A stretch of 26,032 nucleotides of DNA from SURF-21 sp964592775. Its GTDB lineage: Bacteria; Actinomycetota; Geothermincolia; Geothermincolales; RBG-13-55-18. The notes below the pieces were generated by a model, which had not been told where the DNA came from, did no database searches, and worked only from the letters and a program-made list of their open reading frames with translations. Shown in pieces: positions 1-7,426 of the stretch; the first letter of the stretch is position 1; every line of letters begins with the position of its first letter. The DNA lies in the NCBI GenBank assembly GCA_964592775.1, contig CAZQFX010000018.1, positions 1 through 26,032 on the forward strand. The letters are read 5' to 3'. Made by a program: the position numbers and the translations under genes.

Positions 1-212
1 CCAAGAAGGCGGCGGCGAAGAAGCCGGCCAAGAAGGCGGCGGCGAAGAAGCCCGCCAAGAAGGCGGCGGCGAAGAAGCCGGCCAAGAAGGCGGCGGCGAA
101 GAAGCCCGCGAAGAAGGCGGCGGCGAAGAAGCCGGCGAAGAAGCCCGCGAAGAAGGCGGCGGCGAAGAAGCCGGCGAAGAAGGCGGCGGCGAAGAAGCCG
201 GCGAAGAAATAG
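1..212 (+). CDS. Lysine/alanine/proline-rich C-terminal tail of a histone-H1-like or HU-type protein (5' partial)
   Basis: The gene enters from the left edge and stops at TAG 210-212. All 69 visible codons encode only Lys, Ala and Pro, in repeats of KKAAAKKPA with one short KKPA unit. Such tails occur on actinobacterial HU proteins (HupB type) and on bacterial histone-H1-like proteins, where the basic repeats bind DNA without sequence specificity and help compact the nucleoid. The globular domain that would separate these options lies outside the window. The tail is compositionally extreme and encoded by near-identical codons, so its length probably varies between strains. Direction and frame are certain; the family is inferred from composition. 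Confidence 0.75.
   Translation, partial: KKAAAKKPAKKAAAKKPAKKAAAKKPAKKAAAKKPAKKAAAKKPAKKPAKKAAAKKPAKKAAAKKPAKK
3..203 (+). repeat. 27-bp in-frame tandem repeat encoding KKAAAKKPA
   Basis: Seven 27-bp units and one 12-bp partial unit (KKPA, after the fifth full unit) follow each other without gaps. Units differ almost only in the third base of the Pro and Ala codons (CCG/CCC, GCC/GCG). This near-identity suggests recent expansion by slippage or unequal recombination. It is also a place where an assembly may have collapsed or expanded copies. Confidence 0.9.
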
Positions 213-459
213 TTTTTCCATGGCGTCTTCGAGCTAGGCGGGCTCGCCACGTCGGGGTCTTTCCTCAGCGTAGAGGTATCCGCGGAGGAGACCGGCCCCG
301 AAGAAGAGCGGAGGTGAACTTCCCCGTCCGCGGGGCTTTGCGCCCGGGAGAGCCAGGGCTGCGAGTGGGGTGACCCTTTCGTATGTGAAGCATCGTATGG
401 GCGGGAAGGCCGAGGCCATGGGGGTGAAGGGAAGTCGGTTCGGGACTTCTTGCTCAAGA
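213..459. other. Intergenic region between the lysine-rich gene and the kinase operon
   Basis: No convincing gene is seen. A minus-strand open frame (234-476) has no family signature and no clear ribosome binding site. The two flanking transcription units converge here. The 12-nt string GGGCGCAAAGCC (minus strand, 334-345) resembles one conserved block of c-di-GMP-I riboswitches, but the rest of that fold was not found. Confidence 0.5.
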
Positions 460-489
460 GGGGCGAGATGTTGCATCTCCGCCCCTTTT
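460..489. terminator. Hairpin between convergent units, probable intrinsic terminator
   Basis: An 11-nt arm (460-470) pairs with 474-485 across a TTG loop, with one bulged C. TTTT follows on the plus strand (486-489). On the minus strand the hairpin starts 12 nt after the stop of the displaced kinase tail (497-499), followed by a weaker T-rich CCTCTT. It could therefore end transcripts from both sides. Confidence 0.6.
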
Positions 490-496
490 GACCTCT

Positions 497-606
497 TCAG
501 AGGCGGATGGTCACGTCCACCGGGGCCTTCACCACCTTGAACACGAACACCACGAGGATCGCCGCCGCGGCGCCTATGACCAGGATGGGGACGGCGCCGT
601 CACGAA
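497..606 (-). other. Out-of-frame hydrophobic tail following the degenerate kinase
   Basis: In the frame shifted by one base from the 574-1833 kinase, about 35 codons read RDGAVPILVIGAAAAILVVF, then FKVVKAPVDVTIRL and a TGA stop (497-499). This is a textbook membrane helix followed by a basic, positive-inside flank. It begins just where the kinase frame leaves its last conserved strand and turns into the poor sequence VTAPSPSWS. One extra base near 600-606 would join the two into a protein of about 445 residues with a C-terminal membrane anchor. Either a real frameshift or an assembly error is possible; chance is less likely given the helix quality. Confidence 0.5.
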
Positions 607-1833
607 GTCGCGAGCCGCCAGCTCGGGCAGGCGCAGCACGATGGTGAACCACCCTCCCGAGGTCTGGATGAGGTTGATGCTTCCGCGGTGCGAGAGCACG
701 ATCCTGCGGGCCATAGCCAGCTCCAGGTCCTCCTTGTCGGGCGTGCCCAGGGGCGGGAAGATGCGGCTGCCGTTCTGGGGGAGCGAGGCGGCTTCGCGGT
801 TACGGGTGTTGAGGGTGATGACCACCTCGTGTCCCTCCGTCTTCGCCGAGGCCCTCACCTCCGTGCCCTTCCCGGATCTCCTCACGATGTAACCGAACAC
901 CGAGTCGAAGACACGCTTCATGCGCTGCGGATCGACCATGACGCCCGGCAGGTCCGCGGGGATGTTCACGACGATGCGGGAGGGGTCGCATACCTGCTCG
1001 AGCACGGGGAGGCTCATCTCCATCAGACGGTCGAGGCTGGTGACCTCGCGGTTCAACTGCAGTTTGCCCGATTCCAGGCGGGATATGTCCAGCAGGTCCT
1101 CCACCAGCCTGGAGAGGTTGTCCGCCTCCCTGGAGATGATCTCCACGTATTCCCTTTCCTTGCCGGGCTCCACCCGCTTGGATACCAGCATCTCGCTGAA
1201 ACCCAGGATGGAGGTGAGCGGGGTGCGCATCTCGAAGCTCACCGCGGATACGAAGCTGGAGGCGGCGCGGTCCATCTGGGAGAGGGCTCGCAGTTCCTCC
1301 ATCGCCTTGGCCCTTTCCTGGGCTTGCTCGCGGCTCTCGACGCTCAAACGGTTGATGAAGAAGGATACAAGCAGGAGGAAGAAGACCTGCGCGCATATCA
1401 ACTGGGTATCGCTGGAAGAAAGCTCCGAGAATCCCACCACGGTCGCCAGGTAGGCCCCGGCCGCGAAGCAGGAGATGAGAACCGCGGCTCTCAACGAGGA
1501 GAAGAGGCTGGTGCTGAAGGCGGCGGCCAGGAGCAGGAGGGAGAAGAGGGGGCTCCGTACGCCTCCGGTGAAATGGATCGCGGCACAGATGAGGGCGACG
1601 AGCAGGAAGGCGTAGATGCTCATCAGCAGCCCGAAGCGCTGGCTCAGCAGCCTTTCCTTGAAGAGCAGCAGCATGGCGGATAAGTTGACGAGCAGAACGC
1701 AGAAGAGGAGGATGAGCGCGATCTCGTTCTCGATGGTAACCTCGTGGGGGAGGAGCAGGAGCATGAGGGAGATGATGGGGACCGCTATCCAGATAAGCCC
1801 CCCCAGCATGCGCATGAGGTTCTGTCTGTACAT
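574..1833 (-). CDS. Degenerate membrane histidine kinase (pseudokinase) lacking the phospho-accepting His
   Basis: A 419-residue protein with about six membrane helices (residues 10-160), a linker helix (163-190) and a DHp-like domain. Where a kinase has SHELRTPL, this protein has SFEMRTPL, so Phe200 replaces the phosphorylated His; the DHp helix 2 signature DLLDISRLESGKL (247-259) is retained. The ATP-binding half is eroded. The N-box segment is SVFGYIVRRS (311-320), with Tyr where Asn binds Mg-ATP. The G1 Asp-x-Gly-x-Gly is replaced by NTRNR (342-346), and the G2 GTGLGLA by EDLELAMA (368-375). It should not bind ATP or autophosphorylate, but the dimer helices look intact, so a role as a sensory partner or regulator of the neighbouring kinase is plausible. 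It starts 6 bp after that gene's stop, with GAGAGG as binding site. The C-terminus may be frameshifted (see 497-606). Confidence 0.85.
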   Translation of the reverse strand: MYRQNLMRMLGGLIWIAVPIISLMLLLLPHEVTIENEIALILLFCVLLVNLSAMLLLFKERLLSQRFGLLMSIYAFLLVALICAAIHFTGGVRSPLFSLLLLAAAFSTSLFSSLRAAVLISCFAAGAYLATVVGFSELSSSDTQLICAQVFFLLLVSFFINRLSVESREQAQERAKAMEELRALSQMDRAASSFVSAVSFEMRTPLTSILGFSEMLVSKRVEPGKEREYVEIISREADNLSRLVEDLLDISRLESGKLQLNREVTSLDRLMEMSLPVLEQVCDPSRIVVNIPADLPGVMVDPQRMKRVFDSVFGYIVRRSGKGTEVRASAKTEGHEVVITLNTRNREAASLPQNGSRIFPPLGTPDKEDLELAMARRIVLSHRGSINLIQTSGGWFTIVLRLPELAARDFVTAPSPSWS

Positions 1834-1839
1834 GCCCTC

Positions 1840-3123
1840 TCACACCCCCCTTATGGGAACGAAGACGGTAAAGGTGCTTCCCTGCCCAGGCTCACTGCGA
1901 ACGTTTATCTTGCCTCCGTGCAGCTCGACGAGGTGCTTGACGATGGCCAGGCCCAGGCCCGTCCCGGTGATGCCCGAGAGCTCCTTGTTCTCGACGCGGC
2001 GGAAGCGCTCGAAGATGTGCGGGAGTTCGTCGGGCGGGATGCCTATGCCGTGGTCGGTCACGGAGATGGTCACGTACTTGCCCTCCACGCCGGTCTCCAC
2101 CTCGACCGGCCCGCCGTCCGGGGAGTACTTGATGGCGTTGGAGAGCAGGTTCTTGACCACCTGGTGGATGCGGTCCTGGTCGCCGTACACTTGCGGCAGC
2201 TGCCCACTCCCCAGGTACTTCAGCTCGTGCTCGCCGGTCTGGGACTGGAAGAACTCCATGTCCTCCTCCACCAGGTCGGCGATGTTCACCATCTCCCGGT
2301 TCAACTCGATGCCCGCCTCGATCTTGGACAGGTTGAGCAGGTTGGTTATGAGGCGGGAGAGGCGTTCCGACTCGTTGAGGATGATGCGGTAGAACTCCTG
2401 TTTCTTTTCCGGCCCCATGTCCTTGCTGGCCAGGATCTCGCTGAAGCCGTGTATGGAGGTTAGGGGCGTGCGCAGCTCGTGGGAGACCATGGATACGAAC
2501 TCGGACTTGGCCTTCTCCAGCCTGCGGATGAAATCCCCCAGGTTGGCCACCTCGTCCTTCGACTGCATCTGGCGGCGCAGCTCAAGGGCCAGGCGGTTGG
2601 CGAGAAGGCAGGCCAGATAGAGGTAGAGCACGTTGAAAGCCAGGGATTGCACCTGCTCGGGACGGAAATCGCCGTAGGTGAAGACCACCACCAGGTATAG
2701 CAGGCCGAGGGTAGAGGTGCTCGCGTAGGCCAGCGGCAGCTCGAAGGTTATCCCGACGACGATGGGACCGATGAGCGCAGCGTAATAGAGGGGACTGTCC
2801 AGGCCGCCGCTGAAGAATATCATCACGCAGACGATGAAGTAGTAGATCACGATGCCGATGAAGAAGGGCGGGACGCGGGGGAACAGCCTGCCGTGCTTGC
2901 TGGGGTAGAAGAGGATCATGTTTTGCACCGTCACGAGAACGGCCAGGGCCGCCAGGGCGAGGTACAGCACCGAGTGGTCCATCTCCTGTCCGTGCGGGAG
3001 GTGGATGATGAAAGCAGTCGAGGGGATGGCCACCACCGCCAGGACGGTGAGGATCCCGGCCAGCCGGCGCTCGAGCTCCATATCCGGCGCTCTCTCCTTG
3101 CCCTGATGCCTCTGCCGAAGCAT
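1840..3123 (-). CDS. Six-helix membrane sensor histidine kinase
   Basis: A 427-residue sensor kinase without a recognisable extracytoplasmic domain: about six membrane helices (20-180), a short coiled linker, then DHp and HATPase domains. The H-box SHELRTPLTSIHGF carries His215, the N-box NLLSNAIKYS carries Asn329, G1 is DHGIGIP (357-363) and G2 is GTGLGLAIVK (387-396), all canonical. After helix 3 or 4 the sequence GGLDSPL (106-112) resembles the GGxxNPF loop that binds quinone in RegB-type kinases; the neighbour has GGVRSPL at the matching place. A redox or membrane-state signal is therefore possible but unproven. It is the first gene of a two-gene minus-strand operon; no response regulator lies in the window. 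A TATGAT box (3135-3140) lies just upstream, with no good -35. Start is uncertain: Met1 or Met15, where the hydrophobic region begins. Confidence 0.9.
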   Translation of the reverse strand: MLRQRHQGKERAPDMELERRLAGILTVLAVVAIPSTAFIIHLPHGQEMDHSVLYLALAALAVLVTVQNMILFYPSKHGRLFPRVPPFFIGIVIYYFIVCVMIFFSGGLDSPLYYAALIGPIVVGITFELPLAYASTSTLGLLYLVVVFTYGDFRPEQVQSLAFNVLYLYLACLLANRLALELRRQMQSKDEVANLGDFIRRLEKAKSEFVSMVSHELRTPLTSIHGFSEILASKDMGPEKKQEFYRIILNESERLSRLITNLLNLSKIEAGIELNREMVNIADLVEEDMEFFQSQTGEHELKYLGSGQLPQVYGDQDRIHQVVKNLLSNAIKYSPDGGPVEVETGVEGKYVTISVTDHGIGIPPDELPHIFERFRRVENKELSGITGTGLGLAIVKHLVELHGGKINVRSEPGQGSTFTVFVPIRGV

Positions 3124-3206
3124 CCTCCGCTTCTATCATATGTTGTTTCGGCGCATAACGGTCTTACGTTGACGGTTGAAACCGTATCCATGCGTTCGCC
3201 TCGAGT

Positions 3207-3219
3207 GGTGCCAGGCACC
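3207..3219. repeat. Perfect short palindrome GGTGCCAGGCACC
   Basis: Six-base arms around a single A. Palindromes of this type recur as small extragenic repeats in many bacterial genomes. It directly adjoins the dispersed repeat at 3217-3277 and may be its outer end. Confidence 0.5.
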
Positions 3220-3277
3220 CTTGGTCTGAGTTGACCATCCTCATTCTCCACTCGCCCATACTTTGCGTAGAAGAACC
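3217..3277 (+). repeat. Dispersed repeat, copy A
   Basis: This 61-bp stretch aligns with the reverse complement of 10343-10404 at roughly 79% identity by eye, and its end matches the plus-strand copy near 10436-10460. Conserved blocks are ACCATCCTCAT-CTCCA and a terminal AGAAGAACC. It is intergenic, between the kinase operon and the secreted-protein gene. No function is known; it looks like an extragenic repeat or a MITE fragment. Confidence 0.65.
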
Positions 3278-3283
3278 ACCAAG

Positions 3284-3315
3284 AAAAACGGGGCGGGCCT
3301 TGCGCCCGCCCCGTT
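3284..3315 (-). terminator. Rho-independent terminator of the secreted-protein gene
   Basis: A perfect 12-bp stem (3287-3298 with 3304-3315) and a 5-nt loop are followed on the minus strand by a T run (3284-3288 as A on plus). It lies 13 nt after the stop codon of the 3329-4036 gene. Confidence 0.9.
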
Positions 3316-3328
3316 GCCGACTGGTTGC

Positions 3329-4036
3329 TTACTGCGGCGACAATATGTCCCTCAGGTTCATATTGGCGATGTTGGTGTAGGTGAAGTAGGAACTGCCAGG
3401 GCGATGCCAGTGGTGAAAATAGTCCGCTTCATTGGTGTAGAGGATGCTGTCCAGGTCCCAGTTCCATACCTCCAGTATCCCCCTCACCTCTATGTAGGCG
3501 CTGTTGACGTCGATGGCCGCCCCGTTGGTGTCGAAGGTGAAGAAGACCTTGGCGTCGTCGCCCGGGTGGTCGGGATAGCGGGCCCCCACGTCGTTCTCGT
3601 AGTGGTTGCCGCGCCTCCAGAGGTAGGACTGGCTCGAGTTGGCCTTCCCGAAGAGGATGAACGAGCGGCCGCCGCTGCGCAGGATGAACTGCACGGGCAT
3701 GTAGTCGAGCGAGCGGTCGTTGGTAAGCCAGTCGATGCTGATATACAGGTGGACGTAGTTGGCCGCGCTCCAGTTCGCGTTGTAGAGGTCGGGGGTGAAC
3801 CAGTTCATGATCACGCTCTGGGGGTCGATGTCAGACGAGGGCGAGACGCCCCTCAGGGTGTACTTGTAGTCGCCCCACATGAAGTTGGGCTTCACCGGCC
3901 CCTGCACCACTTCCTCCGCCGCCGTCTCCGCGGTCTCCGCGCCCGCCGGCGGCTGTTCTCCCTGCGCCCAGGCCCATCCGACCAGCAAGCCGGACATGAG
4001 AAAGCATAGGAGGGCGATAAACATGATCCTCTTCAT
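3329..4036 (-). CDS. Secreted protein of unknown function
   Basis: A 235-residue protein with a classical signal peptide: MKR, a hydrophobic core (residues 4-20), and a likely type I cleavage site after AWA (about residue 24). An acidic Ala/Glu/Pro linker (25-48) follows, then an aromatic-rich body with alternating strands (for example FILRSGGRSFILFG, AYIEVRGILEVWNWD), suggesting a beta-sandwich. There is no lipobox and no membrane anchor, so it should be exported. I recognise no family. It is monocistronic: a promoter-like pair at 4072-4101, AAGGGGG as binding site and a strong terminator behind it. The body has no Cys and many Trp, Tyr and Asn, as in extracellular binding domains. Confidence 0.8.
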   Translation of the reverse strand: MKRIMFIALLCFLMSGLLVGWAWAQGEQPPAGAETAETAAEEVVQGPVKPNFMWGDYKYTLRGVSPSSDIDPQSVIMNWFTPDLYNANWSAANYVHLYISIDWLTNDRSLDYMPVQFILRSGGRSFILFGKANSSQSYLWRRGNHYENDVGARYPDHPGDDAKVFFTFDTNGAAIDVNSAYIEVRGILEVWNWDLDSILYTNEADYFHHWHRPGSSYFTYTNIANMNLRDILSPQ

Positions 4037-4071
4037 ATCCTGGCCCCCTTGTCCACCTTTTTCACGCTTAC

Positions 4072-4101
4072 CTTATAAAGGAAACACCCAATCAATTGTA
4101 A
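4072..4101 (-). promoter_or_regulatory. Candidate promoter of the secreted-protein gene
   Basis: On the minus strand TTACAA (4096-4101) and TATAAG (4072-4077) are separated by 18 nt, about 35 nt ahead of the start codon. The region is AT-rich compared with its surroundings. Confidence 0.5.
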
Positions 4102-4399
4102 CATATCGGCATTTGTTTGCATCGTCTTGAACCAACAAATGGACGTCCTCCACCACGTTTTGTATTTCCTGCCAGTCGAGCAGCCGTGGAGATCTCCCGC
4201 CCGACTGCGTTAGAGGGAAGCGAGCCGATTCCGGCGCCCGAAGGATGTTCCAGATTTGTCCAACGTCCGAAAGAGGACCGGTTTCGGGTGTGGCGGCCCG
4301 ACCGCCGTATCCGGCAGGAAATGCCCCGGAAAAAGACCGCGAGACGGCTGGGGGGACGCGGCGGCACGGCCTGGTGGGCGGTAGCCGGCTCCCCGCTTC
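4102..4399. other. Intergenic region downstream of the helicase gene
   Basis: No gene is supported; the plus-strand open frame here (4117-4467) runs into the helicase 3' end and has no family signature. A weak terminator candidate for the helicase lies on the minus strand: CCGCG/CGCGG arms (4337-4341 and 4357-4361) with a long loop and then five T (4330-4334 as A on plus). Confidence 0.4.
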
Positions 4400-7102
4400 T
4401 CAGATCACCAGCTCCTCCTCCATGGCGTCCACCACGCTGGTATAGGCCACGATGCTGCGGCGGATGAGGTCCATGGCCCCGGACACCTTCCTCGCGAAGT
4501 AGGGGTCCTCGGCCACATCCTTTATCTGGCGCAGGATGTCCAGGACCTGTTTCATGGAGCGCACGAAATCGCCGGCCGAGTACTGGGGATAGCTGGAAGC
4601 CATGAACTCCAGGTCCTCTCCGCGGGCCCAGTCGTAGACCACGCGCGCGAAACCGGCATCCAGCGGCCTCAAGAGGTCGAGCCTCTCCCTCGCTTCCAGG
4701 GTCTTTATGCGCCCCTCCAGGGAGCGCGCCCGGGCCACCGCTTCCTCCAGGGTGGGGGTAGGGATGTTCACGGGGGCGGCGGGTTCGCGCCCCCTGCCGC
4801 GTCCCCCGGCGCGGCGGGAGGCCGGCCCCTCCCGGGATTCGAAGACGAAGACGGAGGCGAAGGCGGCGGTCTCCGCCGCGTCGAGCGGTTCGAACACCCC
4901 CTCCTGCAGGCACTCCACCACCAGCAGGTCGCATTCGTTGTAGATGCGGCTGAGCACGAGGCCTTTATGGTTTGGCTTGTCCTCGTCCAGGTAACCTAGG
5001 CGGTCCAGCACCCTCATGATCTCCGCGAGTTTGCGCGAGGAGACGTCGCTGCGCGCCTCCATCTGCGATTCGATGCGCGCGATCTCCGCCTGGAGGTTCT
5101 GCATCTGGCGGCATGCCTCCATGCACTGCTCGCGGTTCTCGCAGGCGTGGCAGGCCAGGCGTTCCAGTTCCCCGCGGGCGGAAGCCAGCTCGTCACGGTG
5201 GGGCAGGGCGTGTTCCCCCTCCCAGTCCTGCGGGGGCGGGATGCGGAAGCCGGCCAGCGCCTGGCGCAGTTTCTTCTCCTTGGCCTTGCTGTCGGCGGGG
5301 AGGAAAGCCGTGCCCAGGTGCCCTATGGCTTGGGGCGGCAGCGGGAACTGGCCGTGGGATACCTTGAGGAAATGGCCGCGGTCGTCCATGGTGGACAGGC
5401 GCGGGTTGCCGTACTTGTCCTCGGAGATGCCCAGCACCGCCGCGGAGCGGCGCGCCCCCCTGCGGTGCAGGACGATGACGTCTCCCACCAGCAGCTCCTC
5501 AAGCTCGCGGTTTACCAGCTCCTTCCTCCTGCGCTTGCGCTCTTCCGCCATCTCCCGTTCCATGCGGGAGACCTCGCCGCGAAGCTTGAAGTATGCGAGG
5601 GCGTCACACCGCTCGCAGGCCACCTTCTTCTCGTGGGTGCGCAGCCTCTTCGCCATCTTCCCTTTCGAGCGCTCCAGCCTGACCACGTCGCGGTCGGCGT
5701 GGAACTGGGCGAAACTGGAGTTCAGGAGGTGCACCGCGGCCTCCATGTCGTTGTAGCGCAGCAGGTTCACGGCCATGTTGTAGGAGAGGGTAAAGCTGGA
5801 GCGGATGGGCAGGCTCTCCATCTCCGCCAGCTTCTGCACCTGCGAGAACTGCACCATGGGGTTGTAGAGGGTGACGGCGTTGCCGACCTTGTCTATGCCC
5901 CTCCTGCCCGCCCTGCCGGTGAACTGCGTGTACTCGGTGGAAGTGAGGAACTCGTGGCTCTCTCCGCTGAACTTGTAGAGGGACTCGATGACCACCGTCT
6001 TGGCGGGCATGTTGATGCCCAGCGACAGGGTCTCGGTGGCGAAGACCACCTTCACAAGCCCCTGGGCGAAGAGGTCCTCCACCACCTCCTTGAAGATGGG
6101 AAGCCGCCCGGCGTGATGGGAGGAAATGCCCATCTTCAAGGCCTCCAGCCACTGGTCGAAAGCGAAGACCTTGAGATCCTCCTCCGGAAGCCAGGCCATG
6201 CGCGCGAGCACCTGCTCCTCGATCGCCTTTTTCTCCTCCGGCGTGGTGAGGTCGGCCCCGGCTTCCATGCAGTGGGTCACGCCCGCGTCGCATCCCGCGC
6301 GGCTGAAGATGAAGTAGATGGCCGGAAGCATGCCCGATTTGTGCAGGCGTGAAACTACATCGGCGCGGCGCGGGATGAGGTGCTTGGTACGGGGCCTCCT
6401 TCCGCCCCCGCCCCTCTTCTTCATCGTCTTCTCGTACTCGTCCACCACCTGGGGCGAGCGTCCGGAGAGCAGGTTGACCATGATGCCGCCAATCATATAG
6501 TAATGGCGCAGCGGCACCGGCCGCTCGTCGTGATAGATGGTCTCCACGTCCCCGCGCAGGTCGTTCAGCCATTCCCCGAACTCGCGGTAGTTGGATACGG
6601 TGGCCGAGAGGCCGATTATCTTGACGTCCACCGGGAGGTGGATGATTATCTCCTCCCACACCGCTCCCCGGAAGGGGTCCATGAGGTAGTGGCACTCGTC
6701 GAGGACCACGAAGCGCAGGCCGTAGAGGGCGTCGGAGCGCTCGTAGATCATGTTGCGCAGGACCTCGGTGGTCATGATGACCACCGGCGCCTCGGCGTTG
6801 ATGCTGTTGTCGCCGGTGAGGAGGCCCACGTTCTCGGGCCCATATACGGCGCAGAAATCGCGGTACTTCTGGTTGCTCAGGGCCTTGAGGGGAGTGGTGT
6901 AGAAGGTCTTGCTGCCGCCACTCTCCGCCAGCCACACCGCGAATTCCGCCACCACCGTCTTCCCCGAGCCGGTGGGGGCGACCACGAGCACGGAACGCCC
7001 GCCGCACAGGTACTCGATGGCTTCGTGCTGAAAGCGGTCGAAGGGGAAGGCGTATCGCGATTCGAAATCGGATATCTCACTCTGCTCTGTCACGCTGTTC
7101 AC
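4400..7102 (-). CDS. helY: Ski2-like DExH-box RNA helicase, HelY type
   Basis: A 900-residue superfamily 2 helicase close in length to actinobacterial HelY. Visible motifs are the Q-like region FDRFQHEAI (21-29), motif I APTGSGKT (42-49), motif II DECH (135-138), motif III SAT (166-168), LGINMPAKTVVIE in the second RecA domain (361-373), and motif VI QFTGRAGRRG (393-402). A beta-rich insert (about 535-600) matches the position of the arch domain. The C-terminal part (about 690-900) looks like the DSHCT helical domain of Ski2/Mtr4 relatives. These enzymes unwind structured RNA, in eukaryotes feeding the exosome; the bacterial role is poorly defined. Six Cys (496, 499, 651, 654, 660, 664) form CX2C and CX2CX5CX3C clusters that could bind metal. 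Starts are GTG 7102 (leaderless) or GTG 7093, which has GGAGG ten bases upstream. Confidence 0.9.
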   Translation of the reverse strand: MNSVTEQSEISDFESRYAFPFDRFQHEAIEYLCGGRSVLVVAPTGSGKTVVAEFAVWLAESGGSKTFYTTPLKALSNQKYRDFCAVYGPENVGLLTGDNSINAEAPVVIMTTEVLRNMIYERSDALYGLRFVVLDECHYLMDPFRGAVWEEIIIHLPVDVKIIGLSATVSNYREFGEWLNDLRGDVETIYHDERPVPLRHYYMIGGIMVNLLSGRSPQVVDEYEKTMKKRGGGGRRPRTKHLIPRRADVVSRLHKSGMLPAIYFIFSRAGCDAGVTHCMEAGADLTTPEEKKAIEEQVLARMAWLPEEDLKVFAFDQWLEALKMGISSHHAGRLPIFKEVVEDLFAQGLVKVVFATETLSLGINMPAKTVVIESLYKFSGESHEFLTSTEYTQFTGRAGRRGIDKVGNAVTLYNPMVQFSQVQKLAEMESLPIRSSFTLSYNMAVNLLRYNDMEAAVHLLNSSFAQFHADRDVVRLERSKGKMAKRLRTHEKKVACERCDALAYFKLRGEVSRMEREMAEERKRRRKELVNRELEELLVGDVIVLHRRGARRSAAVLGISEDKYGNPRLSTMDDRGHFLKVSHGQFPLPPQAIGHLGTAFLPADSKAKEKKLRQALAGFRIPPPQDWEGEHALPHRDELASARGELERLACHACENREQCMEACRQMQNLQAEIARIESQMEARSDVSSRKLAEIMRVLDRLGYLDEDKPNHKGLVLSRIYNECDLLVVECLQEGVFEPLDAAETAAFASVFVFESREGPASRRAGGRGRGREPAAPVNIPTPTLEEAVARARSLEGRIKTLEARERLDLLRPLDAGFARVVYDWARGEDLEFMASSYPQYSAGDFVRSMKQVLDILRQIKDVAEDPYFARKVSGAMDLIRRSIVAYTSVVDAMEEELVI

Positions 7103-7108
7103 ACCTCC

Positions 7109-7117
7109 ATTCTAGCA
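7109..7117 (-). promoter_or_regulatory. Extended -10 promoter giving a leaderless helicase mRNA
   Basis: On the minus strand the string TGCTAGAAT (an extended -10, TGN plus TAGAAT at 7109-7114) ends six bases before the GTG at 7100-7102. Transcription would start at about the first base of that GTG. No good -35 is present, as is common for extended -10 promoters. GGAGG between them is too close to serve the first GTG but could serve the one at 7093. Confidence 0.6.
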
Positions 7118-7426
7118 GAAGACGCCACCCGTAAGGCTACCCGCGGGAGATGCGGAGACGGCGGGCAGAGCGGTGCGCCGGCTCCACCCGCCTCCCGCGT
7201 GGCCCGTAGCCCTTCCGGGCCGGCACTTCTTCCACCACCCGGTTTGCCGGTCGGGCGTGCGTGTGCCCGGCGCCGTCCGCCGGGGCTGACCCCGGGGCTT
7301 GACTATGGGAGCAGCGTGCGATTACCTGTTGTCGGCCTCGATTCATGTATGGGAGATCCGTGAAGGCCCGGTACGTTTTGCGGTTCTCGGCCGCGGACTG
7401 AGGAGAAGAACCATGGAGGCCCGGTC
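7118..7426. other. Divergent intergenic region between helicase and acetyltransferase
   Basis: About 310 bp without a supported gene. It contains a perfect hairpin, CCGGGG-CTGA-CCCCGG (7280-7295), and a TTGACT hexamer just after it without a convincing -10 at the right distance. The plus-strand part must hold the acetyltransferase promoter. Confidence 0.4.

Noticed and set aside
300..400. c-di-GMP-I riboswitch on the minus strand, from GGGCGCAAAGCC at 334-345
   Set aside because: Only one conserved block fits, the partner helix with its GCAAACC-like block is missing, and no gene lies downstream in that direction.
4117..4467. Plus-strand gene in the gap below the helicase
   Set aside because: Arg/Pro-rich translation without family features, running antisense into the helicase 3' end.
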